Assembly (NCBI GenBank): GCA_017860725.1
Contig: JAGDMX010000066.1
Coordinates: 1 to 9,272, forward strand
Length of the DNA: 9,272 bases
Origin: Chloroflexota bacterium
Lineage (GTDB): Bacteria > Chloroflexota > Anaerolineae > Anaerolineales > UBA4823
Direction: 5' to 3'
Shown: positions 1-7,900 of the stretch, one piece after another
Numbering within the stretch: position 1 is the first letter of the stretch
Layout of the letters: every line of letters starts with the position of its first letter
Notes under the pieces: model-generated
Told to the model about the DNA's origin: nothing
Seen by the model: the letters and a program-made list of their open reading frames with translations, nothing else
Database searches by the model: none
Translations under genes and position numbers: made by a program

Positions 1-428
1 AACACGCGATCACGAGCATTCACGGCTTTCACTGTCAAGATATCCGCGCCAGGACCTTGAATAGTAAGATTCCCAAAGATATCCAGATCACCGGTAGCAG
101 CCGCATCCTCTTTACCAGTGTCGGTGCGGGTGATTTGGATCACCCAGGGGGGTGGCGATGATAGGTCGAAAGTGATCGTATCCGACCCACTGCCCGCAGC
201 ACATTCACCGGGTTTGTCCCCTGTACTTGCATCTTTGTTGGCTGCAATCACCGCTTCACGCAGTGTGCAAGTACCATCATTGCTCAAGCTATCAGCCAGG
301 CTGTTAACCACAATCTCTGTCGCGGCTTGGACATCCCTCGGCGTCGAGAATGGGGACATGACCCCAGAAAGTACCATGATCAAAACAAACAAGAGCGTCA
401 AACCACGTGAGAGATGCTTGATTTTCAT
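1..428 (-). CDS. CSLREA-domain secreted protein, N-terminal part (runs off left edge)
   Basis: The frame opens with ATG at 426-428 and stays open for 142 codons to the window edge, so only the N-terminus is seen. Residues 1-36 look like a signal peptide: a basic start (MKIKHLSRG), a hydrophobic stretch (LTLLFVLIMVLSGVM) and a probable cleavage near VQAA. The mature part begins with a CSLREA-type signature: VNSLADSLSNDGTCTLREA, then VIAAN. This domain is known at the N-terminus of large extracellular right-handed beta-helix proteins, and the later text (GDLDIFGNLTIQGPGAD) looks like the first beta-helix rungs. An AAGGGA sequence lies just upstream of ATG. A GTG seven codons earlier is also possible but follows a stop immediately and lacks as good a ribosome site. 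It is separated by 320 bases from the redox operon and is probably an independent unit. Its ligand or role cannot be told. Confidence 0.82.
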   Translation of the reverse strand, partial: MKIKHLSRGLTLLFVLIMVLSGVMSPFSTPRDVQAATEIVVNSLADSLSNDGTCTLREAVIAANKDASTGDKPGECAAGSGSDTITFDLSSPPPWVIQITRTDTGKEDAAATGDLDIFGNLTIQGPGADILTVKAVNARDRV

Positions 429-539
429 ATTTCCCTTAATCTTTATCACCTAAAATATTCCTGTTTTATTACACTTGAATATATGTAGGGGCAAACACAT
501 ACTACTCCGAAGCCCCGAAACATTTGTACTTATACATTT

Positions 540-561
540 CATGAACCTAAAAACATGAACC
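540..561. repeat. Pair of 8-bp direct repeats upstream of the CSLREA gene
   Basis: CATGAACC occurs at 540-547 and again at 554-561, separated by TAAAAA, giving a 14-base period. The first copy overlaps the palindrome TTCATGAA (538-545). The pair lies about 110-130 bases upstream of the CSLREA start codon, where a regulator could bind. It is short enough to be chance, and no regulator gene is present to link it to. Confidence 0.25.
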
Positions 562-645
562 CTGGGAATCAATAAATGCACCCACCCAATTAAACACCAG
601 GAAATGCATCATTCCAGTCTTACTTTTTTGACCTGTTTAGTTTAT

Positions 646-662
646 TTTACCAGAATGGTAAA
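646..662. repeat. 7-bp inverted repeat in the intergenic region
   Basis: TTTACCA and TGGTAAA are perfect complements around a 3-base GAA spacer. As RNA it would be a small AT-rich hairpin without a following U run on either strand. As DNA it could be an operator. It is a visible structure without an assigned role. Confidence 0.3.
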
Positions 663-699
663 CGAAGGGGCTTAAAGGAAGATAAAGCTTTGGCTTAAT

Positions 700-726
700 G
701 AGATCTCTCTTCCAGTGAGAAATCTC
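700..726 (-). terminator. Hairpin just after the operon, possible transcript 3' end
   Basis: Read on the minus strand, GAGATTTCTC and GAGAGATCTC pair over 10 positions around a 7-base loop (ACTGGAA). Nine are Watson-Crick pairs and one is G-U; on the plus strand that position would be a C-A mismatch, so the fold suits minus-strand RNA. It starts 22 bases after the stop of the last operon gene. It is not followed by a U tract (the next bases are ATTAAGCC), so it is not a classic intrinsic terminator and may instead be a stabilising 3' hairpin or part of a factor-dependent end. Confidence 0.42.
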
Positions 727-748
727 GACGTATGCGAACAAACGATGA

Positions 749-1300
749 TCAGGTAAATGGGTACAAACAAGCATCACAAACAATATCTGCTTGTTCTAAA
801 ACCACCCTGCGCACATGAAGCCGGCGTGGCGGCAAGCAATGACAGCTTACAACAATCTCCTCATCTTCGGTTATTCCAGCAGACATTAAGTTATCAACTA
901 AAAGGTATGCTTGAATTAAACCGCTATTCTTGCGGATTGCAACCGCAAGCATATCCAGGCAACCACGCCACTTTAAGTCGGACTCGGGTGCCAAACCCCA
1001 ATGGGTACGAGGTGGTTGGCCCTCCTGTACTCGCACCAAACCATAAGCGCGTGCCGGCTGGCGATACCAGGGTGAAAATCGGCTGACACACCCCATTACT
1101 TCAAGGAGCATATTCACCAGCACAGTCCGGGCAGTGTCACCCGGACAATGCAGATCCGCCCCCTCCAACAGTGCCTGAAATTCAGGCATTCCCGCATGGA
1201 TATCAAATGCTGCGCAGACTCGTTCCCAGGTGCGTTCAAGAACCTGATTTAGGATTTCTACAGGATCTGAAATTCGATCGGAATAAGTCTGGGTGGGCAT
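749..1300 (-). CDS. Uncharacterised 183-residue protein with a C-terminal CxC...CxxC motif
   Basis: I do not recognise this protein. The N-terminal two thirds (about residues 1-145) look soluble and mostly helical, with no signal peptide or membrane segment. Near the C-terminus it has C153-x-C155 (SCHCLPP) and C175-x2-C178 (CDAC), a spacing suited to a small zinc ribbon or treble-clef knuckle. C29, C52, C71 and C114 are isolated. It is the last gene of the operon: its ATG lies 20 bases after the stop of the HdrC-HdrB fusion, so it is almost certainly co-transcribed. The upstream AGAAGA is a weak ribosome site compared with the strong ones of its neighbours, suggesting lower yield. Position suggests an accessory, assembly or regulatory role for the MetFV-Hdr complex, but that is inference only. 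Confidence 0.78.
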   Translation of the reverse strand: MPTQTYSDRISDPVEILNQVLERTWERVCAAFDIHAGMPEFQALLEGADLHCPGDTARTVLVNMLLEVMGCVSRFSPWYRQPARAYGLVRVQEGQPPRTHWGLAPESDLKWRGCLDMLAVAIRKNSGLIQAYLLVDNLMSAGITEDEEIVVSCHCLPPRRLHVRRVVLEQADIVCDACLYPFT

Positions 1301-1320
1301 ATAAAGATCTTCTGGCGGGC

Positions 1321-2742
1321 TTATGCCGGCGGGGCTACCAGCCCCTTGGATATTAGCAATGGACGCGGATCGACAAGGTTTTTATGCAACGCGCTGGCTT
1401 TCTCTGGTAACCCAAACGCAAGAGCCATCAACTGTGTGATGTACATCACTGGGAGTGGCTCTGCAAGATTCATTTGGATCTGGCGTGCATCCAGGTTGGT
1501 GTGGCACAAAGGGCACGCCACTGCAATGAGGTCTGCTCCTGCCCGTCGAGCTTCGTTAAGAAGGCGGCCGCTCAACTTTAGCACAATATCCGGGCGGGTG
1601 AGAGAGTGCGCTGCGCCACAGCAGGTTGTTTTGTAAGACCAATCCAACACCTCCGCTCCAATAGCCGAAAGCAGAACATCCATATCCGTGGGATTATCCG
1701 GATGTTGGGCTCCGGTCACATCGGGTGGACGAGTGAGTAAACAGCCATAATATGCTACTACTTTCAGGTCTTTTAATGGCTTTTGGGTGCGAGCCGCCAC
1801 TTTGCTCGCACCGGCGTGGTTTAAAATTGCCTGGGTCAATGTGGACACTTGTACAGAATCTTGATAACGATATCCAATTGCATGTTCTACCTGGGCGCGA
1901 TCATCCTCGGATTCCCGGATGTCATGTAGAGCAGTCTTGTGGCGGTTAAAACATGCGGCGCAAGGCATGGTCACTTCACTAAAACCACTCTGCTCCATCA
2001 GTGCCAGGTTCTCAAGCGGTAGCTGCAGAGCAGCTACCGGATCGGCACGGTGAGCAGCGCTACTTCCACAACACACCCAACCATGCGGTTCAACCAGATG
2101 CAGACCAATTTCCTTGCAGACTGCCTGAGTAGAGTCATTGAATTCTTTGGCAGTTGAGTGCAGCGAGCAACCAGGATAGTATGCAATAACATTAGCTGCA
2201 TTCGGTACCGGCTTGACCTTACGAGGTGTTCGCACGGGAGTGGGGAGAAAAGCCAACTTATGCCTTTTCAGCATCTCAATCGCCAAATCTATATCACTTG
2301 CCAGATCATGATTGCGTAATTTGATTTCGGCCATCAGACCGATTTCGTACGCTCGACCCCATAACCTGATTTCCCGCATGAAAGCCTCGTTGAATACATT
2401 TACTTCTGACACTGCAGGTTTGTAACCTAGCTGCAATGCCTCCCGCGTCAAATATTCCATGATGGCTGTGATATCTATTCCCTGCGGGCAGCGGGTTGAG
2501 CATGTTTGGCAGGAGGCGCACAACCAGGGAGTTTTGGATTGCCAGACAATATCCTCCTGGCCAAGCTGTAAGGCGCGCAAGATTTGGTTCGGTTGCCAGT
2601 CAAAATACTCTGCCACCGGACAGCCGCTGGTGCATTTGACACACTGATAGCACAGATAAACGTTCTCCCCAAGTTCATCCATGATCTTACGCGCCAGGTT
2701 AGCACTAATTTTTCTGGTCCGCGCAGGTTGGCTTCCTTCCAT
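1321..2742 (-). CDS. HdrC-HdrB fusion, heterodisulfide reductase-like iron-sulfur subunit
   Basis: This 473-residue soluble protein joins an HdrC-like N-terminus to an HdrB-like C-terminus. Residues 31-41 (CYQCVKCTSGC) and 75-85 (CASCQTCSTRC) each have four cysteines for a [4Fe-4S] cluster, as in HdrC. Two CCG domains follow: C192, C224-C225, C261/C264, and C334, C374-C375, C410/C413. These cysteine-rich repeats bind the unusual non-cubane iron-sulfur clusters of HdrB, and both are complete. In methanogens HdrB reduces CoM-S-S-CoB; bacteria lack that substrate. Here, beside metV and metF, the protein more likely passes electrons from HdrA toward methylenetetrahydrofolate reduction. The start has a strong ribosome site, AGGAGG (2749-2754), six bases from ATG and overlapping the metF stop codon. 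HdrB and HdrC are separate proteins in many organisms; the fusion is intact with no frame break. Confidence 0.93.
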   Translation of the reverse strand: MEGSQPARTRKISANLARKIMDELGENVYLCYQCVKCTSGCPVAEYFDWQPNQILRALQLGQEDIVWQSKTPWLCASCQTCSTRCPQGIDITAIMEYLTREALQLGYKPAVSEVNVFNEAFMREIRLWGRAYEIGLMAEIKLRNHDLASDIDLAIEMLKRHKLAFLPTPVRTPRKVKPVPNAANVIAYYPGCSLHSTAKEFNDSTQAVCKEIGLHLVEPHGWVCCGSSAAHRADPVAALQLPLENLALMEQSGFSEVTMPCAACFNRHKTALHDIRESEDDRAQVEHAIGYRYQDSVQVSTLTQAILNHAGASKVAARTQKPLKDLKVVAYYGCLLTRPPDVTGAQHPDNPTDMDVLLSAIGAEVLDWSYKTTCCGAAHSLTRPDIVLKLSGRLLNEARRAGADLIAVACPLCHTNLDARQIQMNLAEPLPVMYITQLMALAFGLPEKASALHKNLVDPRPLLISKGLVAPPA

Positions 2743-2748
2743 AATGTT

Positions 2749-2754
2749 CCTCCT
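2749..2754 (-). promoter_or_regulatory. Strong ribosome binding site of the HdrC-HdrB gene
   Basis: AGGAGG on the minus strand, six bases before the ATG at 2740-2742. It overlaps the TAG stop of metF (2753-2755), so ribosomes ending metF sit on the next start site, which implies translational coupling. It fixes the start codon choice. Confidence 0.75.
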
Positions 2755-3790
2755 ACCCCAAAGCAGCTGCGAGGGGTGGCGATTCTGTCACAACAGGCCG
2801 GGGAGAAAGCCCCGCGCCTTCCACGATTGGTCGGACCGCATCTTCCCATTCGATGGCCATAATATGGACACCGGAGACACCTTCGATTTGATGAAGCTTA
2901 TTAATTAGCTCAATACATATCTGAATGCCTTCCGCCTGCCAGGCAGCCGACCGGGCTTTCTTATCGTCTTTTGTCAGCTCTTCTTTTGATTTACCAGCCC
3001 AGGGCGCACCCGCTAGTTCCATGCGCTCGATGAGTTCATCCGGCACCAGAATACCGGGTACATTGGATTTCATATACTTAGCCATGGCAGGGCTTTTCAG
3101 CGGGCCAACACCGGCCAGGATATAGGTTTGCTTATGCACGCCCAGGGCGCGTACCTTAGCCATGAACTTTTCAAAGGCTGGGATATCATAGACTAACTGA
3201 GTTTGAATGAAGTTTGCCCCAGCCTTAGCTTTTTTGGCTAAACGCAGAGGGCGGAAATCCACCGGGTCGGCGAAAGGCGCAGCCGCGGCACCAACAAAGA
3301 AGCGCGGCTCCGGTCCTTTAAACGAGTCACCGCACTGAAATGTACGTTCATCTCGCATCGCCGTAACCATTTGCACCATCTGGAGCGAGTCAATATCGAA
3401 AACATTCTTGGCACTGGGATGGTTGCCGAACGTCTGGTGATCACCCGTCAGGCAGAGAAGATTGCGAATCCCCAAGGCAGCCGCGCCGAGCAGATCGCTC
3501 TGGATTGCCAGCCGGTTTCGATCCCGACATGTCATCTGGATGATCGGCTCGAGACCTTCTTGAACCAAAATAGCGCCAGCCGCGATACTGGAGAGACGCA
3601 CGATGGCAGTTTGATTATCAGTGAGATTGACTGCATCGCAATATCCTCTCAGCAACCCAGCCTTTTTCCTGATCACGTCCCCCTCGGCGCTTTGCGGGGG
3701 TCCTAATTCAGCCGTGACGGCAAAGTGCCCCGCTTTTAATACACGCTCCAGATTGGAACCAACCAGATATCCGTTCGTATTGGCCATCAT
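2753..3790 (-). CDS. metF: Methylenetetrahydrofolate reductase MetF
   Basis: The product is a 345-residue flavin-dependent methylenetetrahydrofolate reductase of the TIM-barrel MetF family. It makes 5-methyl-tetrahydrofolate, the last reductive step of the Wood-Ljungdahl methyl branch. Family landmarks are in order: the acidic residue in FAVTAELGPP (E28), N55-L-T-D-N, the flavin-side segment TCRDRNR (87-93), LTGDH (114-118, the acidic residue near the folate and flavin) and FIQTQLVYD (194-202). At about 345 residues it is slightly longer than the single-domain bacterial enzymes. No NADH-binding site is expected in MetF of MetFV complexes, which take electrons from partner iron-sulfur proteins. 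The first of two adjacent ATG codons is chosen because GAGGAGG lies 8 bases upstream. It starts three bases after metV ends, and its ribosome site is inside the last codons of metV, so the two are likely coupled. Confidence 0.95.
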   Translation of the reverse strand: MMANTNGYLVGSNLERVLKAGHFAVTAELGPPQSAEGDVIRKKAGLLRGYCDAVNLTDNQTAIVRLSSIAAGAILVQEGLEPIIQMTCRDRNRLAIQSDLLGAAALGIRNLLCLTGDHQTFGNHPSAKNVFDIDSLQMVQMVTAMRDERTFQCGDSFKGPEPRFFVGAAAAPFADPVDFRPLRLAKKAKAGANFIQTQLVYDIPAFEKFMAKVRALGVHKQTYILAGVGPLKSPAMAKYMKSNVPGILVPDELIERMELAGAPWAGKSKEELTKDDKKARSAAWQAEGIQICIELINKLHQIEGVSGVHIMAIEWEDAVRPIVEGAGLSPRPVVTESPPLAAALG

Positions 3791-3793
3791 GGC

Positions 3794-4477
3794 TCAATCC
3801 TCCTCAATATGCAAACGCAGATCCTCGCGAACTATTTGGCGTGGTCCACCATCGCGCGAGGTGCGCCAGTTTTTGGGTGGCTGCAGATCCAGTAGCACGT
3901 TCAGCCTGCCAAGGCTTGTCAAGCGATCATAGATTAACTGCCAGGCGCAAGGAATATCCGGACTGACCTCACAATGCCCAGCCTCCGAACCACCACAAGG
4001 GCCGTTCAACAAAGACTTGGAACAGCGTGCGATGGGGCAGATGCCGCCAGTCAAGCCCAGGATACAATCCCCGCATGCCGCGCATCTCTCCGCCCATACA
4101 CCCTGCTCGGTTGGCAGACCCAAAAACTTGGTGTTCAAGCCGGGCACGACCCAGACTTGCGGGAAGTGCTCGGCAATGGCTTGAACACCAATGCCACAGC
4201 CCAGTGAGAGCACAATATCCACCTGCCCAACTTGTTCGGCGATTTGGTCCAAATACTCCCATTCACATTGGCGTTGGACTGTCACATCACTAACCTGCTT
4301 CGGGCTGCCATCCAGCTTGCTAGACATCCGCAAGGAAGCAGATGTAATGGCAGCCTCCCGCGCTCCACCTGCAAAGCAGACTGTGACGCATGTTCCGCAG
4401 CCTACAACAAGCACCTTTTCGGCAGTCCCAACCAGGGATTTGAGCTCTTCTAAGGATTTTTGTTCAGCGATTATCAT
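3794..4477 (-). CDS. metV: MetV, zinc/iron-sulfur partner of methylenetetrahydrofolate reductase
   Basis: A 227-residue cysteine-rich protein of the methylenetetrahydrofolate reductase C-terminal family (MetV), which pairs with MetF in acetogens and other Wood-Ljungdahl bacteria and feeds it electrons. An early motif CGTCVTVC (C27, C30, C34) is followed by LSLGCGIG (C94) and then a dense cluster: C132, C135, C138 (CAACGDC), C147, C152, C161 (NGPCGG), C169 and C177. Such a set is expected to hold iron-sulfur clusters and, in known MetV, a structural zinc. No signal peptide or membrane segment is present. ATG at 4475-4477 is the start: the frame has a stop just three codons upstream, and GGAG lies 9 bases before it. 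It sits between the Sec-containing MvhD gene and metF, so electrons probably enter MetF by way of this subunit. Confidence 0.93.
   Translation of the reverse strand: MIIAEQKSLEELKSLVGTAEKVLVVGCGTCVTVCFAGGAREAAITSASLRMSSKLDGSPKQVSDVTVQRQCEWEYLDQIAEQVGQVDIVLSLGCGIGVQAIAEHFPQVWVVPGLNTKFLGLPTEQGVWAERCAACGDCILGLTGGICPIARCSKSLLNGPCGGSEAGHCEVSPDIPCAWQLIYDRLTSLGRLNVLLDLQPPKNWRTSRDGGPRQIVREDLRLHIEED
3799..3805 (-). promoter_or_regulatory. Ribosome binding site of metF inside the end of metV
   Basis: GAGGAGG on the minus strand, 8 bases before the first of two tandem ATG codons (3788-3790). It is formed by the last codons of metV (Ile-Glu-Glu-Asp). The spacing favours the first ATG over the second, which would be 11 bases away. 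Confidence 0.7.
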
Positions 4478-4525
4478 AGTGGCTCACTCCAGCATCGTGG
4501 AAAATAATTTTCACAGTACTTTGCA

Positions 4526-4960
4526 TCAAACACCCCGGAGGGGGTTAGGGCCTAGCCGAACAATCTGCTCGGTCATCTCATTGGAAGCGCCGGCAAATTG
4601 CGGGCCCATCGCAGAAGAAAGATTAAACATCCGCACTCTCTCGGGCTGCAATCCAATCTCTGCCAATAATTCCTGGCAGCGCTTGACCCTTCGTTTAGCA
4701 TTTACATTACCTTCCAGGTAATGACAGTCTCCCGGCAGTCAACCCGCTACCATGACTCCGTCAACACCTGCCTCCAATGCTTGCAAAACCATCAGCACAT
4801 CCAATTTTCCCGTACAAGGTAGTTGTACGACCTTTATAGCCGAGGGATATGGAATGCGCAGTCCACCAGCCAGGTCTGCTGCGGCGTAAGCACAATGCTC
4901 ACAGCAGTACGCCACGATCTGCATTTGGCTCACCTGGAACTCTTCTGCTTGATGATCCAT
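4526..4960 (-). CDS. mvhD: MvhD/FlpD-type electron-transfer subunit, predicted selenoprotein (Sec at residue 74)
   Basis: The product belongs to the methyl-viologen-reducing hydrogenase delta (MvhD/FlpD) family, small proteins that carry electrons to HdrA. Before the in-frame TGA lie YCCEHCAYAAADLAG (C19, C20, C23), LPCTGKLD (C49) and DGVMVAG (67-73). After it the frame continues with LPGDCHYLEGN (C79), AKRRVK, PERVRMFNLSSAMGP and a normal TGA stop. The total of 144 residues matches the family; a 73-residue product would lose half of it. The TGA falls where relatives have cysteine (the G-C-x-x-G-D-C-H-Y motif), which strongly suggests selenocysteine. VhuD of Methanococcus is a known selenoprotein of the same family. 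A SECIS-like hairpin follows at 4705-4723. GAGGAG at 4969-4974 sits 8 bases before ATG. No hydrogenase genes accompany it here, so its partner is the adjacent HdrA. A pseudogene or sequencing error is the alternative. Confidence 0.88.
4705..4723 (-). promoter_or_regulatory. Predicted bacterial SECIS element in mvhD
   Basis: On the minus strand CATTACC and GGTAATG pair perfectly over 7 bp around the loop TGGAA. The stem begins 15 bases after the TGA at 4739-4741 and the loop begins 22 bases after it. Bacterial SECIS elements need a stem-loop with a G at loop position 1 or 2, roughly 16-37 bases after the UGA; this one has G at position 2. One caution: the stem is made from codons for the conserved His-Tyr and Gly-Asn pairs, so part of the complementarity could come from protein constraint. 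Confidence 0.68.
4739..4741 (-). other. In-frame TGA read as selenocysteine (mvhD codon 74)
   Basis: The codon is flanked by GTG GCG GGT upstream and CTG CCG GGA GAC TGT upstream of CAT TAC downstream, all in the family frame. One base change would turn it to TGC or TGT, the cysteine found in most relatives. The reading frame on both sides is intact, which argues for recoding rather than decay. Confidence 0.8.
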
Positions 4961-4968
4961 TCACCACG

Positions 4969-4974
4969 CTCCTC
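4969..4974 (-). promoter_or_regulatory. Ribosome binding site of mvhD
   Basis: GAGGAG on the minus strand, 8 bases before the ATG at 4958-4960, in the 34-base gap after the hdrA stop. It fixes the N-terminus of the predicted selenoprotein. Confidence 0.65.
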
Positions 4975-4994
4975 TACCGAGCTACCGTCCAGAA

Positions 4995-7900
4995 TTAACC
5001 CGCTCTTACTTCTTCCAGTGGGATGAAAGACCAATCATCCCTGCTAGTTAAGGCACCGACTTTCGCCATCATCTGCTTATCCGTATAATGCATCAATTGA
5101 ATGGCACGCGCCGGGCATTCGGATACGCAGGTACCGCATCCCTGGCATATGGAAGGTTCAATATAGGCTGCACCCATAATGTTGCCCACACCCATCTGAT
5201 CCATACGGATCGCCGGCACGTGAAATGGGCAAATACGTACACATGTCAAACAACCAGTACACCTGGTGGGATCTACCTCGGCGACGCTACCACCAGCCAC
5301 CAGGCTCTCCTGGCTAAGCAAACGCGCGGCACGCGCCGCGGCTGCCCGAGCCTGGATCATCGACTCATCCAACAGCTTAGGATAGTGTGCCATTCCTGCC
5401 ATGAAGACGCCTTCGGTTGCAAAATCCACAGGTTTCAGCTTGACATGCGCCTCCATAAAGAAACCATCAGAGTCTACGGGAACCTTAAACAAAGCCGCCA
5501 ACCGCTGTGCATTTTCCCCAGGCACCGCTGGCGAAGAGAGCACAATCCAATCCGGATGAAGCTCAAACCGGCGCTTGAGAATCGGATCGTACACATGAAC
5601 TATTAAACCATTGACAATCTCCGGACGATGCGACTCTTCATACCGGATGAAGATTATGCCCTTTTCCCGCGCCTGGGTATACAGGCGCTCCTTGAATCCA
5701 TAAGTCCGGATATCTCGATACAATATGATCACGTCAGTATGCGGAGATTTCTCCTTCAGAACCAGGGCATTCTTGAGCGCCACCGTGCAGCAAATCCGCC
5801 CACAGGTGTGTTCGCCCGGGCCTACGCACTGAATCATGAGCACTTGTTTTGATTGATTGACTGGCGAGTGCGGATCTGTCAGCAGCGCTTCGAATTGCTG
5901 CTGAGTTATGATGTGTGGGTGGCTGCCATAGCCATACTCAGGGCCGCGATACTCCTGGGCGCCGGTAGCCAGAATCACCGCACCATGCGATATTTCCCAA
6001 CTTTCTCCGTCGGCAGACTGGATAAGGGATGAAAAATTCCCTTTAAATCCACGTGTGGTCGTTACTTGACTGTTGAGGTAGACGGTAATATTCTGAGCCT
6101 GAGATACCTGCCCAACCAGCTGCTCCAGGACTACCTGTGGATGCTTGCCGTTGCTAGTGGTGAAAATCCAGCGCAAATTGCCACCCAGCTCAGCTTCCTT
6201 TTCAACAAGATGGACCGGGAAGCCCTGAGCAGCTAACGATAGGGCTGCCGTCATTCCGGCTGCGCCTCCACCAACAACCAAAGCGGATCGCTCAACTGCC
6301 ACCTGAATTGTGTGCCGAGGCTCCAATAGAACAGCCCGCGCCACCGCCATGCGAACCAGATCGATGGCTTTTTGCGTGGCAGCCTCACGGTCATTACTAT
6401 GCACCCAGGAACACTGATTACGGATGTTCGCCATTTCGAACAAGTAAGGGTTTAATCCGGCTGCCCGCAGACTATCTCGAAATAGCGGCTCGTGGGTACG
6501 AGGCGTACAACTGGCGACAACCACCCGGTTCAATCCCAGTGTTTGAACTTGTTCGGTGATATGCCGGATGCTATCTTGTGAACATGTGTACAAATTGGAC
6601 TCTGCATGGACCACATGCCTCAAACTCGCCGCATACTCTGTGACCGCCTGCACGTCGATATAGCCAGCGATATTTGAGCCGCAATGGCAGACGAAGACGC
6701 CTACATATGGTGGTTCATCCGCAATATCCTTCTCTATTGGATACTCGATGCGTGTCGTCAGGGTGAAACGGGCGCTGCTCAGGCGTTCCGCCACAGCACC
6801 TGCTGCGCTGCTGGCCTCCACTATCGACTCAGGGATATCCTTTGGCTCTCGAAACGGTCCTACGGCGTAAATCCCCGAACGACTTGATTCGACTGGATTA
6901 AATTGAACTGTAGAGCAAAAACCATAATCGTCTAGCTCGATCCCCAAGCGGCGACCTAACTCCCGCACCGATTCTGATATTTCCATTCCAACCGAGAGCA
7001 CAACAAGGTTAAAACGTTCCTGGTGGATGCAGCCATCTTCATCCAGGTAATCGAGCAACAAATCGTGAGTCTCGGGATCTTCAAACAGCCCACTGATTCG
7101 GCAGCGATGATAATGCACTCCATACCGCTCGCGAGCGCGCTCAAAATAGCTCAGATATCCCTTTGAAAACGCCCGCATATCCATCATAAAGACATGCACA
7201 TCCAGTTCCGGATGATGCTCTTTGGACATGATGGCTTCTTTTGTTGCATACATACAACAAACCGCAGAACAATAATCGTGGCTTTGATCGCGTGAGCCAA
7301 TACACTGTAAAAAGGCAATTCGCTGCGGCTTATCGTGATCTGAAGGGCGTTGGATGTGACCAAACGTTGGCCCTGATGCAGACATCACTCTCTCATATTG
7401 CGGAGCAGTCAGCACATTCGGAAAACGCCCAAAGCCATAAGCTTCGGATAGCTCTGCTTGATAAACCTGGTAGCCTGGAGCTAGGATCACTGCTCCAATA
7501 TCAATCACCTCTTCAGAGCCAAGCATATCGTGATCGATAGCCTGAATCCCGCAAGCGAAGACGCAGCTCATGCATTCCGAGCAGACCCCGCAAGCCAGGC
7601 AGCGTTCGGCTTCTGCTTGTGCCTGCGCATTATCATAACCACGCTCCACCTCCGCAAAAGAAGTCACTCGTTCCTCGACAGACAGCTCCGGTATCGGGAC
7701 ACGCGGCTGTCGATGAATTTCGCCACGGGCTATACGATCATCGATATCTTGTTGAGAGAGGTGTACGACGGGCAGTTCTGGTCTCGTAGGCCGCTCTAAT
7801 GATTCACTGCGTAAATAACGGATAATCGATTCGGCGGCGGTATGTCCTCGCGCCACAGCTTCTATTACAAATGCTGTTCCCGAGATACAATCGCCAGCAG

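Larger units (their letters stand above)
429..748. other. Intergenic region between the redox operon and the CSLREA gene
   Basis: This 320-base AT-rich stretch has no convincing reading frame. It should hold the end of the operon transcript and the promoter of the CSLREA gene. It contains a 10-bp hairpin (700-726), a 7-bp inverted repeat TTTACCA-gaa-TGGTAAA (646-662), and two copies of CATGAACC 14 bases apart (540-561). A weak candidate promoter on the minus strand is TTGCCC, 17 bases, then TAATAA, reading toward the CSLREA start; the match to the sigma-70 consensus is poor and I do not annotate it separately. Confidence 0.6.

Noticed and set aside
118..453. Plus-strand open frame of 111 codons
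   Set aside because: It is antisense to the CSLREA gene, which has a signal peptide, a family motif and a ribosome site. The plus-strand translation shows no recognisable domain.
646..662. Inverted repeat as the operon terminator
   Set aside because: The stem is AT-rich with a 3-base loop and no U tract on either strand, and a longer hairpin lies closer to the last stop codon.
4478..4526. Short frame starting ATG at the mvhD stop (TGATG overlap)
   Set aside because: It encodes only about 20 residues, runs out of frame into metV and has no ribosome site of its own.
4191..4721. Plus-strand open frame of 176 codons over metV and mvhD
   Set aside because: It is antisense to two genes with clear family motifs, and its translation has no recognisable domain.
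4526..4738. Frameshifted or decayed mvhD remnant
   Set aside because: The frame is the same on both sides of the TGA, no other disruption is seen, and a single codon at a family cysteine position explains everything.
4739..4960. MvhD as a finished 73-residue protein
   Set aside because: It would end in the middle of the conserved domain, just before the G-D-C-H-Y motif, while the frame beyond the TGA encodes the rest of the family without interruption.
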